From Bacillus atrophaeus (lineage in GTDB: Bacteria > Bacillota > Bacilli > Bacillales > Bacillaceae): a DNA stretch of 64,000 nt. Shown here in pieces: positions 47,819-62,489 of the stretch. The notes below the pieces were generated by a model that searched no databases, was not told where the DNA came from, and saw only the letters and a program-made list of their open reading frames with translations. The stretch is taken from the NCBI RefSeq assembly GCF_001584335.1, contig NZ_LSBB01000020.1:620001-684000 (forward strand). Direction: 5' to 3'. The translations under genes and the position numbers were made by a program. Position 1 is the first letter of the stretch; each line of letters opens with the position of its first letter.

Positions 47819-47918
47819 AGTCCAGAGAGGCTTGGAAGGGTTATGAAGAGAAGAAAGCTGCACGCTCCTCCTCTATTTAACCGCACCCCGAGTCTGTTAA
47901 CAGACCGGGGTTTTTTTA
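47819..47918 (+). promoter_or_regulatory. PyrR attenuator 3 (pyrP-pyrB gap)
   Basis: The binding loop AGTCCAGAGAGGCT (47819-47832) is identical to that of attenuator 1. The terminator pairs CCCCG and AGTCTG with CAGAC and CGGGG around TTAA (about 47886-47910), then a T run. Confidence 0.94.
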
Positions 47919-47933
47919 CGGCCTTAAAGTTGA

Positions 47934-50132
<2,199 letters not shown>

Positions 50133-50136
<4 letters not shown>

Positions 50137-51227
50137 TCAGAAGATTAGTACTTGAAAACGGAGCGGTGTTCGAAGGAAAAGCATTTGGGAGCTTAGAACA
50201 CAACATGGGGGAAGTCGTTTTTAACACAGGAATGACAGGCTATCAGGAAATCCTGTCAGACCCTTCTTACTGCGGGCAAATCGTCACATTAACCTATCCT
50301 CTCATCGGCAATTACGGCATTAATCGAGACGACTTTGAATCGATTACGCCGTTTGTAAAAGGATTGATTATAAAAGAATTATGTGAACTGCCTTCAAACT
50401 GGCGGTCAGCTTACACACTTCATGAATATTTAAAAATGAAAAACATTCCGGGATTACAAGGAATTGATACGAGAAAGCTCACGCGAATGATTCGCACAGC
50501 AGGCGCTTTAAAAGGAACCTTCGCTTCAGTGGATGAGTCGGTTGAAGAGGTGAAAAAAAGACTGAAAGAAACTGAGCTTCCGAGAAATCAAGTAGCACAA
50601 GTATCCGCGAAAACGGCATATCCAAGTCCTGGGCGCGGCAAACGGATTGTTCTTGTGGATTTTGGAATGAAACACGGCATATTAAGAGAATTAAACAAAC
50701 GAAAATGCGATGTTATCGTCGTGCCTTATAACATAACAGCAGAAGAAGTGCTACAGCTGAAGCCGGACGGAATCATGCTTTCCAACGGACCGGGAGATCC
50801 GAAAGACGTCCCGGAAGCGATTGAAATGATTAAAGGCGTTCTCGGTAAAGTTCCGCTGTTCGGTATCTGCCTTGGCCACCAATTATTCGCATTGGCATGC
50901 GGAGCGGATACAGAAAAAATGAAATTCGGCCACAGAGGATCAAACCATCCGGTGAAAGAACTTGCAACCGGAAGAGTAGCCTTGACGGCGCAAAATCACG
51001 GCTATACGGTATCTTCCATTCTACAGACAGAACTTGAAGTAACACACATCGCCATCAACGACGACACGATTGAAGGGTTAAAGCATAAGACAAAACCTGC
51101 ATTTACGGTGCAATACCATCCGGAAGCTTCACCGGGACCGGAGGATGCGAATCATTTATTTGACAGATTTATCGACATGATCGAAACAACAGAGAAAGAA
51201 GGGGAAGCGGTATGCCAAAACGCGTAG
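50133..51227 (+). CDS. pyrAA: carbamoyl phosphate synthase, glutaminase subunit (pyrimidine-specific)
   Basis: 364 aa. It hydrolyses glutamine to feed ammonia to PyrAB. The class I glutamine amidotransferase domain has the nucleophile Cys in FGICLGHQ (about 245) and the His-Glu pair in [10 protein letters not shown] (about 330). The start ATG overlaps the pyrC stop by 4 bases. Bacillus has a second, arginine-specific enzyme elsewhere; this one belongs to the pyr operon. Confidence 0.96.
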
Positions 51228-54200
51228 ACATTAATAAAATTTTAGTAATCGGATCAGGCCCGATCATCATCGGCCAAGCAGCAGAATTTGACTATGCGGG
51301 TACGCAGGCTTGTCTTGCTTTAAAAGAAGAAGGCTATGAGGTCATTCTTGTCAATTCAAATCCTGCCACCATCATGACGGACACGGAAATGGCTGATCGG
51401 GTTTACATTGAACCGCTCACACCTGAATTTCTGACGAGGATCATCAGAAAAGAACGCCCTGATGCCATTCTTCCTACTCTCGGAGGACAAACCGGATTAA
51501 ACCTGGCTGTCGAACTATCTGAACAAGGCGTCTTGCAAGAGTGTGGCGTAGAAGTGCTCGGCACCAAACTTTCTGCGATCCAGCAGGCGGAGGACCGCGA
51601 CTTGTTCAGAACGTTAATGAATGATCTGAATGAACCAGTTCCTGAAAGTGACATCATTCACTCATTAGAAGAAGCAGAAAATTTCGTGAGCAAAATCGGA
51701 TTCCCAGTCATTGTACGCCCCGCATATACATTAGGCGGCACAGGAGGAGGTATCTGCTCCAATGAAATCGAGCTGAAAGAAATTGTAGAAAACGGCTTGA
51801 AGTTAAGTCCTGTTCACCAATGCTTGCTTGAAAAAAGCATTGCCGGCTATAAAGAAATTGAATATGAAGTGATGAGAGACAGTCAGGATCACGCCATTGT
51901 CGTTTGTAATATGGAAAACATTGATCCGGTCGGAATCCATACCGGAGACAGTATAGTAGTCGCGCCGAGCCAAACACTCAGCGACCGCGAATATCAGCTT
52001 CTGCGAAACGTATCATTAAAACTGATCCGCGCGCTCGGTATTGAAGGCGGATGTAATGTGCAGCTTGCTTTAGATCCTGACAGCTTCCAATACTACATCA
52101 TTGAAGTGAACCCGAGGGTCAGCCGTTCGTCAGCGCTGGCATCAAAAGCAACAGGCTATCCGATCGCAAAGCTTGCAGCTAAAATCGCAGTCGGCCTTTC
52201 CTTGGATGAAATGATGAACCCGGTTACGGGAAAAACATATGCGGCATTCGAACCCGCTCTTGATTATGTCGTCTCTAAGATTCCGCGCTGGCCTTTTGAC
52301 AAGTTTGAATCGGCAAACAGAAGACTCGGCACACAAATGAAGGCGACAGGAGAAGTGATGGCGATCGGCCGCACACTTGAGGAATCGTTACTGAAAGCCG
52401 TCCGATCACTTGAAGCTGATGTCCACCACCTTGAATTGAAGGATGCGGCAGACATTTCGAACGAGCTGCTGGAAAAACGGATTAAAAAGGCGGGAGATGA
52501 ACGTTTATTCTATCTTGCCGAAGCATACAGAAGAGGCTACACAGTCGAACAGCTTCATGAATTCTCTGCCATTGACGTGTTTTATTTGCATAAGCTCTTC
52601 GGTATTGTCGAGTTTGAAAAAGAGTTGAAAGCAAATGCCGGCAGCCTGGATGTATTAAAAACAGCAAAAGAGCTTGGTTTTTCCGACCAGTATATCAGCC
52701 GCGAATGGAATATGCCGGAAGCAAAGCTTTACAGCTTAAGAAAACAAGGCGCAATCACACCGGTTTTCAAAATGGTTGACACATGTGCGGCTGAGTTTGA
52801 ATCTGAAACGCCTTACTTCTACAGCACATACGAGGAAGAGAATGAATCAGTCGTGACACCGAAGAAAAGTGTTGTTGTTCTCGGGTCTGGGCCGATTCGC
52901 ATCGGACAAGGCGTGGAATTCGATTATGCGACCGTGCATTCTGTCTGGGCAATCAAGCAGGCGGGCTATGAAGCGATTATCGTGAATAATAACCCGGAAA
53001 CCGTATCAACGGATTTCAGTATTTCGGATAAGCTTTATTTTGAGCCGCTGACTGTAGAAGATGTCATGCATATCATTGATCTCGAGCAGCCGCTGGGAGT
53101 TGTAGTGCAATTCGGCGGGCAAACTGCGATCAACCTTGCTGATGAACTATCAAACCGCGGGGTAAAAATTCTCGGAACATCACTGGAAGACTTGGATCGT
53201 GCGGAAGACCGGGATAAATTCGAACAGGCGCTGGAAACATTGCAAGTGCCGCAGCCGCTGGGCAAAACAGCGACCTCAGTTGAACAAGCGGTGAAAATCG
53301 CAAGCGATATCGGTTATCCGGTTCTCGTCCGTCCTTCTTACGTGCTTGGCGGCCGGGCAATGGAAATTGTCTACCACGAAGAAGAGCTTCTTCATTACAT
53401 GAAAAATGCAGTAAAAATCAATCCGCAGCACCCGGTATTAATAGATAGATATTTGACTGGCAAAGAAATTGAAGTGGATGCGGTATCTGACGGCGAAACA
53501 GTTGTGATTCCGGGAATCATGGAGCACATTGAGCGCGCAGGGGTCCATTCGGGCGATTCGATTGCTGTTTATCCTCCGCAATCTCTGACGGAAGACATTA
53601 AGAAAAAAATCGAACAATATACCATCGCATTGGCTAAAGGACTTAATATTGTCGGGCTTCTCAATATTCAATTCGTTCTTTCAAAAGGCGAAGTATATGT
53701 TCTCGAAGTCAATCCGAGATCAAGCAGAACTGTTCCGTTTTTGAGCAAAATCACCGGAATTCCGATGGCGAATCTTGCAACAAAAGTTATTCTCGGACAA
53801 AAACTGGATGAGTTTGGCTACAAAGAGGGGCTTCAGCCGGAACAGCAAGGCGTATATGTAAAAGTGCCGGTGTTCTCCTTCGCGAAGCTGAGAAGAGTCG
53901 ACATTACACTCGGCCCTGAAATGAAGTCAACAGGTGAGGTCATGGGCAAAGATTCTACAGTCGAAAAGGCGCTGTACAAAGGTCTGATCGCCTCAGGCAT
54001 TCAAATTCCTAACTATGGTTCCGTTCTCTTAACTGTAGCGGATAAAGACAAAGAAGAAGGGCTTGCCATCGCGAAGCGCTTCCACGCGATCGGCTACAAC
54101 ATTTTGGCGACGGAAGGAACGGCAGGATATTTAAAAGATGCGTCCATCCCTTCGAAGGTTGTAGGGAAAATTGGTCAGGACGGGCCGAATCTTCTTGATG

Positions 54201-54423
54201 TCATAAGAAGCGGAGAAGCGCAATTTGTCATCAATACGCTCACAAAAGGAAAGCAGCCGGCAAGAGACGGATTCAGAATCAGACGTGAATCAGTGGAAAA
54301 CGGCGTTGCCTGCCTGACATCTTTAGACACGGCAGAAGCTATCTTGCGAGTATTAGAAAGCATGACGTTTCGGGCGGATCATATGCCGGCGGTCAACTCT
54401 AACCAGGAGGCGGCAATCTCGAT

Positions 54424-54427
<4 letters not shown>
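51212..54427 (+). CDS. pyrAB: carbamoyl phosphate synthase, large subunit (pyrimidine-specific)
   Basis: 1071 aa with the duplicated plan of the family: two ATP-grasp halves (about 1-400 and 550-930), each with a GSGPI.IGQ..EFDYA motif (near 10 and 558), an oligomerization domain between, and a C-terminal MGS-like allosteric domain (about 935-1071), the usual UMP and PRPP site. It makes carbamoyl phosphate from bicarbonate, ammonia and two ATP. It starts 16 bases before the pyrAA stop, with AAAGAAGGGG as ribosome binding site. Confidence 0.97.
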
Positions 54428-56813
<2,386 letters not shown>

Positions 56814-56817
<4 letters not shown>

Positions 56818-57446
56818 AACAAGTCATCGCCAAACATCTGCTAGATATTGAAGCTGTATTTTTACGCCCGAATGAGCCTTTTACATGGGCAAGCGGCATT
56901 TTATCTCCTATTTATTGTGACAACCGTCTCACTCTGTCATTTCCTGAGGTGAGAAATGATGTGGCCCAAGGCCTTACTCAGCTTGTCCGGCAGCAGTTTC
57001 CTGAAGCTGAGATGATCGCGGGGACAGCAACTGCCGGTATTCCCCATGCCGCCTTGGCCGCCGATCGCCTGAAGCTGCCAATGTGTTATGTGAGAAGCAA
57101 GCCGAAAGCCCACGGCAAAGGAAACCAAATTGAAGGAGCCGTAGAAAAAGGCCAAAAAACGGTAGTTATTGAGGACTTAATTTCTACAGGAGGCAGCGTG
57201 CTTGAAGCAGCAGCTGCTTTACAGGCAGCGGGATGTGACGTGCTTGGCGTGGTATCTATTTTCACATATGGTCTTCCTAAAGCAAGTGAAGCCTTTGAAA
57301 AAGCAAAGATACCGTACTATTCACTGACAGACTATGACACGCTGACAGAAGTAGCCCTTCAAAATGAAAAAATTCACTCAGCAGATTTAAAAAAGTTGCA
57401 AACATGGAAATTGAATCCCGAGTCAAAAGATTGGATTAAGCAATAA
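56814..57446 (+). CDS. pyrE: orotate phosphoribosyltransferase
   Basis: 210 aa from the ATG at 56814. It makes OMP from orotate and PRPP. The PRPP-binding loop is [12 protein letters not shown] (about 117-128), and the dimer-contact lysines lie in [15 protein letters not shown] (about 94-108). GGGAGGG lies 8 bases upstream; a frame from 56796 would add 6 residues. The ATG overlaps the pyrF stop. It is the last gene of the operon. Confidence 0.95.
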
Positions 57447-57487
57447 ATCAACATATCATTTGAAAAAAACATGAGTAAATCACAGGT

Positions 57488-57515
57488 AAAACAGGCCATT
57501 TGGCCTGTTTTTTTA
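57488..57515 (+). terminator. terminator of the pyr operon
   Basis: CAGGCC pairs with GGCCTG around ATTT, extended by A:T pairs, with a T run behind. Confidence 0.92.
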
Positions 57516-57544
57516 TTTTCATTAATCCTATAAAAAAACTCGGG

Positions 57545-57572
57545 TTGACTTTTGTTAGAATTGTGCTAAAAT
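57545..57572 (+). promoter_or_regulatory. sigma-A promoter of the cysH operon
   Basis: TTGACT (57545-57550), a 16-base spacer and TAAAAT (57567-57572), about 20 bases before the S-box. Confidence 0.75.
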
Positions 57573-57591
57573 TTAATACAAATCTAAAAAA

Positions 57592-57693
57592 CTTATCAAG
57601 AGCGGCTGAGGGACTGGACCTATGAAGCCCGGCAACCTGCATAAAATGTAAGGTGCTACTTCCAGCAAAATGTATTCCATTTTGGAAGATAAG
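57592..57693 (+). promoter_or_regulatory. SAM-I riboswitch (S-box) of the cysH operon
   Basis: P1 is closed by CTTATC (57592-57597) and GATAAG (57688-57693). The core follows the consensus: AAGAGCGGCTGAGGGACTGG, ATGAAGCCCGGCAACC, then AAGGTGCTACTTCCAGCA. High SAM should favour termination. In B. subtilis the operon is also controlled by cysteine and O-acetylserine at initiation. Confidence 0.93.
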
Positions 57694-57711
57694 GGCGCAT
57701 GCAGTTCCTTT

Positions 57712-57745
57712 CTTTCTTTCCGCTGGATTGAAAGTTTTTTATTTT
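57712..57745 (+). terminator. S-box-associated terminator
   Basis: CTTTCTTTCC pairs with GGATTGAAAG around GCT, with two internal T-T mismatches, followed by TTTTTTATTTT. It lies 18 bases after the aptamer. Confidence 0.7.
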
Positions 57746-57820
57746 AAGAGAGGCAAGGAGGGACTGCCAAGTGGGGGTTGGCAACAGCCGGAAATAGCAC
57801 CTTTCTGGAAAAGGTGTTAT
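57746..57820 (+). promoter_or_regulatory. second S-box-like segment and hairpin in the cysH leader
   Basis: AAGAGAGGCAAGGAGGGACTGCC (23 bases from 57746, with core GAGAGG and GGAGGGACTG) resembles the start of an S-box aptamer and is followed by GGCAACAGCC. Then an 11-bp stem (ATAGCACCTTT with its near-complement) encloses CTGGA at 57794-57820. P1 arms are missing. It could be a decayed tandem aptamer. The rest of the leader to cysH (57821-57925) shows no further structure. Confidence 0.4.
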
Positions 57821-57925
57821 AAAACAAACCATACTTACTCTTTATCCTGATGTTTAAAATCACTATTGGTAAAGACAACCGGCAGAAAAACGACTGTTTG
57901 TTTGTCTCCGAAAGGAGGAAGAAAA

Positions 57926-58627
57926 ATGTTTACGTATGAAACTTGGGAAGAGCCGACTATTACATTTCAAGAAGATGATTCTTATAAAGGTGCGCTGTCA
58001 GTATTAAAATGGGCGTACGGCCATTACGGCGATCAGCTCGTTTACGCATGCAGCTTTGGTATTGAAGGAATCGTCCTCATTGACTTAATTTATAAAGTGA
58101 AAAAAGATGCGGAAATCGTCTTTCTTGATACAGGCCTGCATTTCAAAGAAACGTACGAGACGATTGAGCGTGTCAAAGAACGTTATCCGGGCCTGAATAT
58201 CATTTTGAAAAAACCGGATCTGACTGTAGAAGAGCAAGCGGAGGCCCACGGAGATAAGCTGTGGGAACGGGAGCCCAACAAGTGCTGCCATATCAGAAAA
58301 GTTGTTCCATTAAGAGAAGCGCTTTCAGGTCATCCGGCATGGCTGTCTGGATTACGCCGGGATCAAGGACCAAGCCGCGCCAATACAAACTTCTTAAATA
58401 AAGATGAAAAATTCAAATCAATTAAAGTATGCCCGCTTATCCATTGGACATGGAAAGACATTTGGAGATATACCTCCAAGAATGAATTAGATTACAACCC
58501 ATTGCACGATCAAGGATATCCAAGCATAGGCTGTGAGCCTTGCACCTCACCGGCGTTTACTGCGGAAGACCTGCGTGCCGGCAGATGGAACGGTTCGGCG
58601 AAAACGGAATGCGGATTGCATGAGTAA
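57926..58627 (+). CDS. cysH: phosphoadenylyl/adenylyl-sulfate reductase CysH
   Basis: 233 aa, the B. subtilis length. It reduces activated sulfate (PAPS, and APS in Bacillus) to sulfite with thioredoxin. Three Cys positions of a 4Fe-4S site are clear (KCCHIRK near 120, GCEPC near 205), and the redox Cys is in the C-terminal ECGLHE. The PP-loop-type CSFGIEG is near 41. AAAGGAGGAAG precedes the ATG at 57926; a longer frame from 57866 lacks such a site. First gene of the sulfate assimilation operon. Confidence 0.96.
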   Translation: MFTYETWEEPTITFQEDDSYKGALSVLKWAYGHYGDQLVYACSFGIEGIVLIDLIYKVKKDAEIVFLDTGLHFKETYETIERVKERYPGLNIILKKPDLTVEEQAEAHGDKLWEREPNKCCHIRKVVPLREALSGHPAWLSGLRRDQGPSRANTNFLNKDEKFKSIKVCPLIHWTWKDIWRYTSKNELDYNPLHDQGYPSIGCEPCTSPAFTAEDLRAGRWNGSAKTECGLHE

Positions 58628-58638
58628 GGAGCTGCGCA

Positions 58639-59703
58639 ATGGAACTAGCCGCTATTTTATTTAGCTTGTTTTTCGCAATCAATATCGGAGCAAGCGGCGC
58701 TGCGGCTTCAATGGGAGTTGCTTACGGATCAGGAGCTGTCAGAAAGAAACTGTACGCTTTGCTCATATGTGCGGCCGGGGTGTTATCGGGTGCCGTCATC
58801 GGCGGCGGCGAGGTTGTGAAAACAATCAGCTCTGGCATTATACCGGAACAATCGATTACATTGACAATTGTTTGTATTATTATCGGCGCTGCGGCATTAT
58901 CGCTCTTTACGGCTAATGTACTGGGGATTCCTTTATCAACAAGTGAAGTAACGGTCGGAGCAGTTGTCGGTGTAGGAGTAGCATATAAAGTATTGTTTCT
59001 GAACAATTTACTCATGATCGTTGTATTTTGGATTCTCGTTCCGTTTGTCGCATTTTGTTTCACATTTTTCGTTTCAAAGCTGTTTCAATTCTTTAAGATT
59101 GAAGTGAAATCTTCCAGAAAGCAAAAAACACTTGGGATTATCCTGTTGTTTGCCGGATTTTTCGAAGCCTTTTCGGCAGGAATGAACAACGTCGCCAACG
59201 CTGTAGGCCCGTTGGTTGCCGCAGGTGTCTTAGATGTAACAAAAGGTACCCTGTACGGGGGGATATTTGTAGCGCTTGGAGCACTGTTATTAGGCGGGCG
59301 TGTATTAGAAACCAACGGCAAGAAAATAACGAAATTTTCAAAAGGGGAAGGCATTCTGCTATCCGGAACAGGAGCCGGACTGGTCATCATCAGCTCTGTA
59401 TTCGGTCTGCCGGTGCCGCTCGCACAAGTCACGTCTTCGTCTATTATCGGAATTGGAATGGCGAAAAACGGGCCCAATGTATTTCATAAACAAGTGGTAA
59501 GAACCATGCTGAAAGTCTGGGTTGTCTCGCCGTTTTTATCATTATCCACATCGTATCTGCTTGTATCCCTGTTCCTGAAAGGGGATTATTATTCAGTCTT
59601 TATGATGGCCAGCGTGCTTTTAGCAGCCGGCGGCGCAGTCAGTCTGATGAAAGCTATCCGTAAAGAGAGCCGCTCGGTTCATGAGCAGGGCGGAGGAATT
59701 TAA
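58639..59703 (+). CDS. cysP: sulfate permease CysP (PiT family)
   Basis: 354 aa with about ten to eleven transmembrane helices. It resembles inorganic phosphate transporters (PiT) with the repeated motif GASGAAASMGVAYGSGA (about 13-29) and GMNNVANAVGPLVAAG (about 181-196). In B. subtilis CysP imports sulfate. TAAGGAGCTGCGCA precedes the ATG at 58639. It lies 11 bases after cysH. Confidence 0.94.
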   Translation: MELAAILFSLFFAINIGASGAAASMGVAYGSGAVRKKLYALLICAAGVLSGAVIGGGEVVKTISSGIIPEQSITLTIVCIIIGAAALSLFTANVLGIPLSTSEVTVGAVVGVGVAYKVLFLNNLLMIVVFWILVPFVAFCFTFFVSKLFQFFKIEVKSSRKQKTLGIILLFAGFFEAFSAGMNNVANAVGPLVAAGVLDVTKGTLYGGIFVALGALLLGGRVLETNGKKITKFSKGEGILLSGTGAGLVIISSVFGLPVPLAQVTSSSIIGIGMAKNGPNVFHKQVVRTMLKVWVVSPFLSLSTSYLLVSLFLKGDYYSVFMMASVLLAAGGAVSLMKAIRKESRSVHEQGGGI

Positions 59704-59751
59704 TTATTAATCTGAGTTTATTTATCTGTTAACTAGGAGGAAATATAAATT

Positions 59752-60900
59752 ATGAGTTTAGCACCGCACGGAGGAACATTAGTTAATCGTGTAAATGAGA
59801 TGTATAATGTGAAAGAGATTCAGAAAGAAATAGAGCTTGATTTAATTTCATTTGCTGATTTAGAACTGATTGGGATAGGCGCATACAGCCCGATTGAAGG
59901 CTTCTTCACTGAAAAAGACTACGTGTCAGTTGTTGAAAACATGCGTTTGTCATCTGGTGTTGTCTGGTCTCTTCCAATTACGCTGCCGGTTGATTCGCAA
60001 AAAGCGGCAGAACTTGAAATCGGTGAAACTGTAAAGTTAACGTATGAAGGAGAAACATACGGCGTCGTTCAGATTGAAGACTTGTATGTGCCTGATAAAC
60101 AAAAAGAAGCTGTGAATGTTTATAAAACAAATGATCGTGAGCATCCGGGTGTGAAAAAACTTTTCAGCCGCGGCGATACGTATGTCGGTGGGCCGATTAC
60201 GCTGATTAAGAAAGCTTCAAAGCAATTTCCAGAATTCACGTTTGAACCGCAGGAGACGAGACGCCAGTTTGCTGAAAACGGCTGGAAAACGATTGTTGGA
60301 TTCCAAACGAGGAACCCGGTTCACAGAGCGCATGAATATATTCAAAAGACAGCGCTGGAAACAGTAGACGGTTTGTTTTTGAACCCGCTTGTCGGAGAGA
60401 CAAAATCAGACGACATTCCGGCTGATGTGCGTATGGAAAGCTATCAGGTGCTGCTCGAAAACTATTATCCGAAAGATCGTGTGTTCCTTGGCGTATTTTT
60501 AGCTGCGATGCGTTATGCAGGTCCAAGAGAAGCCATCTTCCACGCACTCGTAAGAAAAAATTATGGCTGCACCCATTTCATCGTCGGCCGCGACCACGCC
60601 GGCGTCGGCGACTACTACAGTACTTACGAGGCTCAAGAGCTTTTCGAACAGTTCACACCGGAAGAACTCGGCATTACGCCAATGAAGTTTGAGCACAGCT
60701 TTTTCTGCGAAAAATGCGGAAACATGGCGACTGCGAAAACATGCCCGCACGGCAGGGAGCATCATGTCATTTTATCCGGCACAAAAGTGAGGGAAATGCT
60801 CAGAGACGGTATCATGCCGCCCGCAGAATTCAGCCGGTCTCACGTTGTTGAAGTATTGATCAAAGGATTAAAGAAAAAAGAAGAAGCAGGCGTGTCCTAA
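59752..60900 (+). CDS. sat: sulfate adenylyltransferase (ATP sulfurylase)
   Basis: 382 aa. It makes APS and pyrophosphate from ATP and sulfate. Catalytic motifs are [15 protein letters not shown] (about 184-198), with HxGH-like contacts in [11 protein letters not shown] (about 280), and GTKVREML near 343. A zinc-type Cys cluster is visible in [18 protein letters not shown] (about 321-338). TAGGAGGAAATA precedes the ATG at 59752. Confidence 0.96.
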   Translation: MSLAPHGGTLVNRVNEMYNVKEIQKEIELDLISFADLELIGIGAYSPIEGFFTEKDYVSVVENMRLSSGVVWSLPITLPVDSQKAAELEIGETVKLTYEGETYGVVQIEDLYVPDKQKEAVNVYKTNDREHPGVKKLFSRGDTYVGGPITLIKKASKQFPEFTFEPQETRRQFAENGWKTIVGFQTRNPVHRAHEYIQKTALETVDGLFLNPLVGETKSDDIPADVRMESYQVLLENYYPKDRVFLGVFLAAMRYAGPREAIFHALVRKNYGCTHFIVGRDHAGVGDYYSTYEAQELFEQFTPEELGITPMKFEHSFFCEKCGNMATAKTCPHGREHHVILSGTKVREMLRDGIMPPAEFSRSHVVEVLIKGLKKKEEAGVS

Positions 60901-60912
60901 GGAGGAGCAACT

Positions 60913-61506
60913 TTGACGAATCGTGATATCGTATGGCATGAAGCCTCAATTACAAAAGAAGAATATCAGCAAAAAAATAAACATCAAAGCTCTATTCTCT
61001 GGCTGACAGGGCTGAGCGGTTCCGGCAAATCAACAATCGCTAATGCGGCAGCCCGCGAACTGTTTGAACAGGGCTATCAAGTGGTTGTGCTCGACGGGGA
61101 TAATATCCGCCACGGCTTAAACAATGACTTGGGCTTTTCTGACGAAGACCGAAAAGAAAATATCCGCAGAATCGGAGAAGTTGCAAAGCTTTTCGTTCAG
61201 CAGGGCACCATCGTGATTACAGCTTTTATCTCGCCGTTCCGTGAAGACCGCAAGCAGGTTCGCCAGCTGGTTGATGAGGGCGAATTTTATGAAATCTACA
61301 TTAAATGCGACCTTGATATTTGTGAACAAAGAGATCCGAAAGGCCTTTATAAAAAAGCGCGAAACGGTGAAATTCCGTTTTTTACAGGCATTGATTCACC
61401 GTACGAGGAGCCGAAAGCGCCGGAGCTCGTTCTGGATTCAGGACAAAATGAGCGCGAAGAGTGCAAAAAGCAGCTGATCGAATTTGTGAAAAAGAACCTG
61501 AACTAA
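60913..61506 (+). CDS. cysC: adenylylsulfate (APS) kinase
   Basis: 197 aa. It phosphorylates APS to PAPS. The P-loop is GLSGSGKST (about 33-41), followed by the DGDN motif (about 63), the RRIGEVAKLF segment and the lid DPKGLYKKAR (about 139-148). The TTG at 60913 follows AAGGAGGAGCAA. It lies 12 bases after sat. Confidence 0.96.
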   Translation: MTNRDIVWHEASITKEEYQQKNKHQSSILWLTGLSGSGKSTIANAAARELFEQGYQVVVLDGDNIRHGLNNDLGFSDEDRKENIRRIGEVAKLFVQQGTIVITAFISPFREDRKQVRQLVDEGEFYEIYIKCDLDICEQRDPKGLYKKARNGEIPFFTGIDSPYEEPKAPELVLDSGQNEREECKKQLIEFVKKNLN

Positions 61507-61528
61507 AAGGATAGGACAGAATCAATTT

Positions 61529-61556
61529 TATTTGTGAGATGTCAAGTTCACAAATA
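61529..61556. repeat. spaced inverted repeat between cysC and sumT
   Basis: TATTTGTGA (61529-61537) and TCACAAATA (61548-61556) are perfect inverted arms 10 bases apart. No T run follows, so it is not a terminator. The arms resemble half-sites of Rex or CRP/Fnr operators, but those use a 6-base spacer. Confidence 0.6.
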
Positions 61557-61714
61557 GGAAAGACAATTTCATCTTTGCCAGCTTTATGGAGCTCGTGCCG
61601 CTGCGAATGAAATTGAATGAAGACGATCTGACTGAAATCTGTCTGGCTGAAAAGAATAACATACGGAACGATATAAGTTCTGGAAGATTTCGAACTGATC
61701 GGGGGGAGTTGCTG

Positions 61715-62488
61715 ATGGGGAAAGTATATATCGTTGGAGCAGGTCCCGGAGACCCTGATTTACTGACGATCAAAGCACTGAAAGCCATTCAAAAAGCTGA
61801 TGTGATCTTATACGACAGATTAGTAAACAAAGATATTTTACAATATGCTAAAGAACAAGCCGACCTGATCTACTGCGGAAAGCTTCCGGATCTTCATACC
61901 ATGAAGCAGGAAACCATCAATCGTTTTCTGGTGAAGTATGCTAAAAAGGGAAAAACTGTTGTAAGGCTGAAAGGCGGAGACCCTTTTGTGTTCGGCAGAG
62001 GGGGAGAAGAAGCGGAAAGCCTTGCCGAACACGGGATTCCTTTTGAGATTGTGCCGGGCATTACCTCAGGCATCGCAGCACCGGCTTACGCCGGCATTCC
62101 CGTCACTCACAGGGATGCAAGCTCAAACGTGGCGTTTGTGACAGGGCACTATCAAAAAGAAGAAAACTTTGAGGAAAAATGGAAAGCGCTGGCGACAGGT
62201 ATTGATACCCTTGTCATCTATATGGGAATCAAAAATGTCAGGCAGATTGAAAGGCTTCTTCTAGAAAACGGGCGTGACGGCGCGACACCGGCAGCCTTTA
62301 TCCATTGGGGCACAACGGATAAACAAAAATCTGTCATCTGTACATTGGATACTCTTTCAGAAACAGTGATAAATAAAGACATCAAGAATCCGAGTTTAAT
62401 CGTCATTGGTGATGTTGTGAATTTTCATTATAAGCTTGAATGGTTTGAATCAGATGTAAAAAAACAAGATTTGAGCGAGGCGCTGTAA
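61715..62488 (+). CDS. sumT: uroporphyrinogen-III C-methyltransferase (siroheme synthesis)
   Basis: 257 aa, the length of B. subtilis YlnD. It adds two methyl groups from SAM to uroporphyrinogen III, giving precorrin-2. The tetrapyrrole methyltransferase motifs are VGAGPGDPDLLT (about 7-18), VVRLKGGDPFVFGRGGEE (about 78-95) and GIPVTHRD (about 126). The ATG at 61715 has GGGGGAG upstream. The frame stays open for 43 more codons upstream (from 61586) without a ribosome binding site; I treat that as noncoding. Confidence 0.95.
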   Translation: MGKVYIVGAGPGDPDLLTIKALKAIQKADVILYDRLVNKDILQYAKEQADLIYCGKLPDLHTMKQETINRFLVKYAKKGKTVVRLKGGDPFVFGRGGEEAESLAEHGIPFEIVPGITSGIAAPAYAGIPVTHRDASSNVAFVTGHYQKEENFEEKWKALATGIDTLVIYMGIKNVRQIERLLLENGRDGATPAAFIHWGTTDKQKSVICTLDTLSETVINKDIKNPSLIVIGDVVNFHYKLEWFESDVKKQDLSEAL

Positions 62489-62489
62489 T

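Noticed and set aside
57653..57850. 65-codon ORF in the cysH leader
   Set aside because: It runs through the S-box, its terminator and the second hairpin, has no ribosome binding site, and the structured RNA explains the sequence better.
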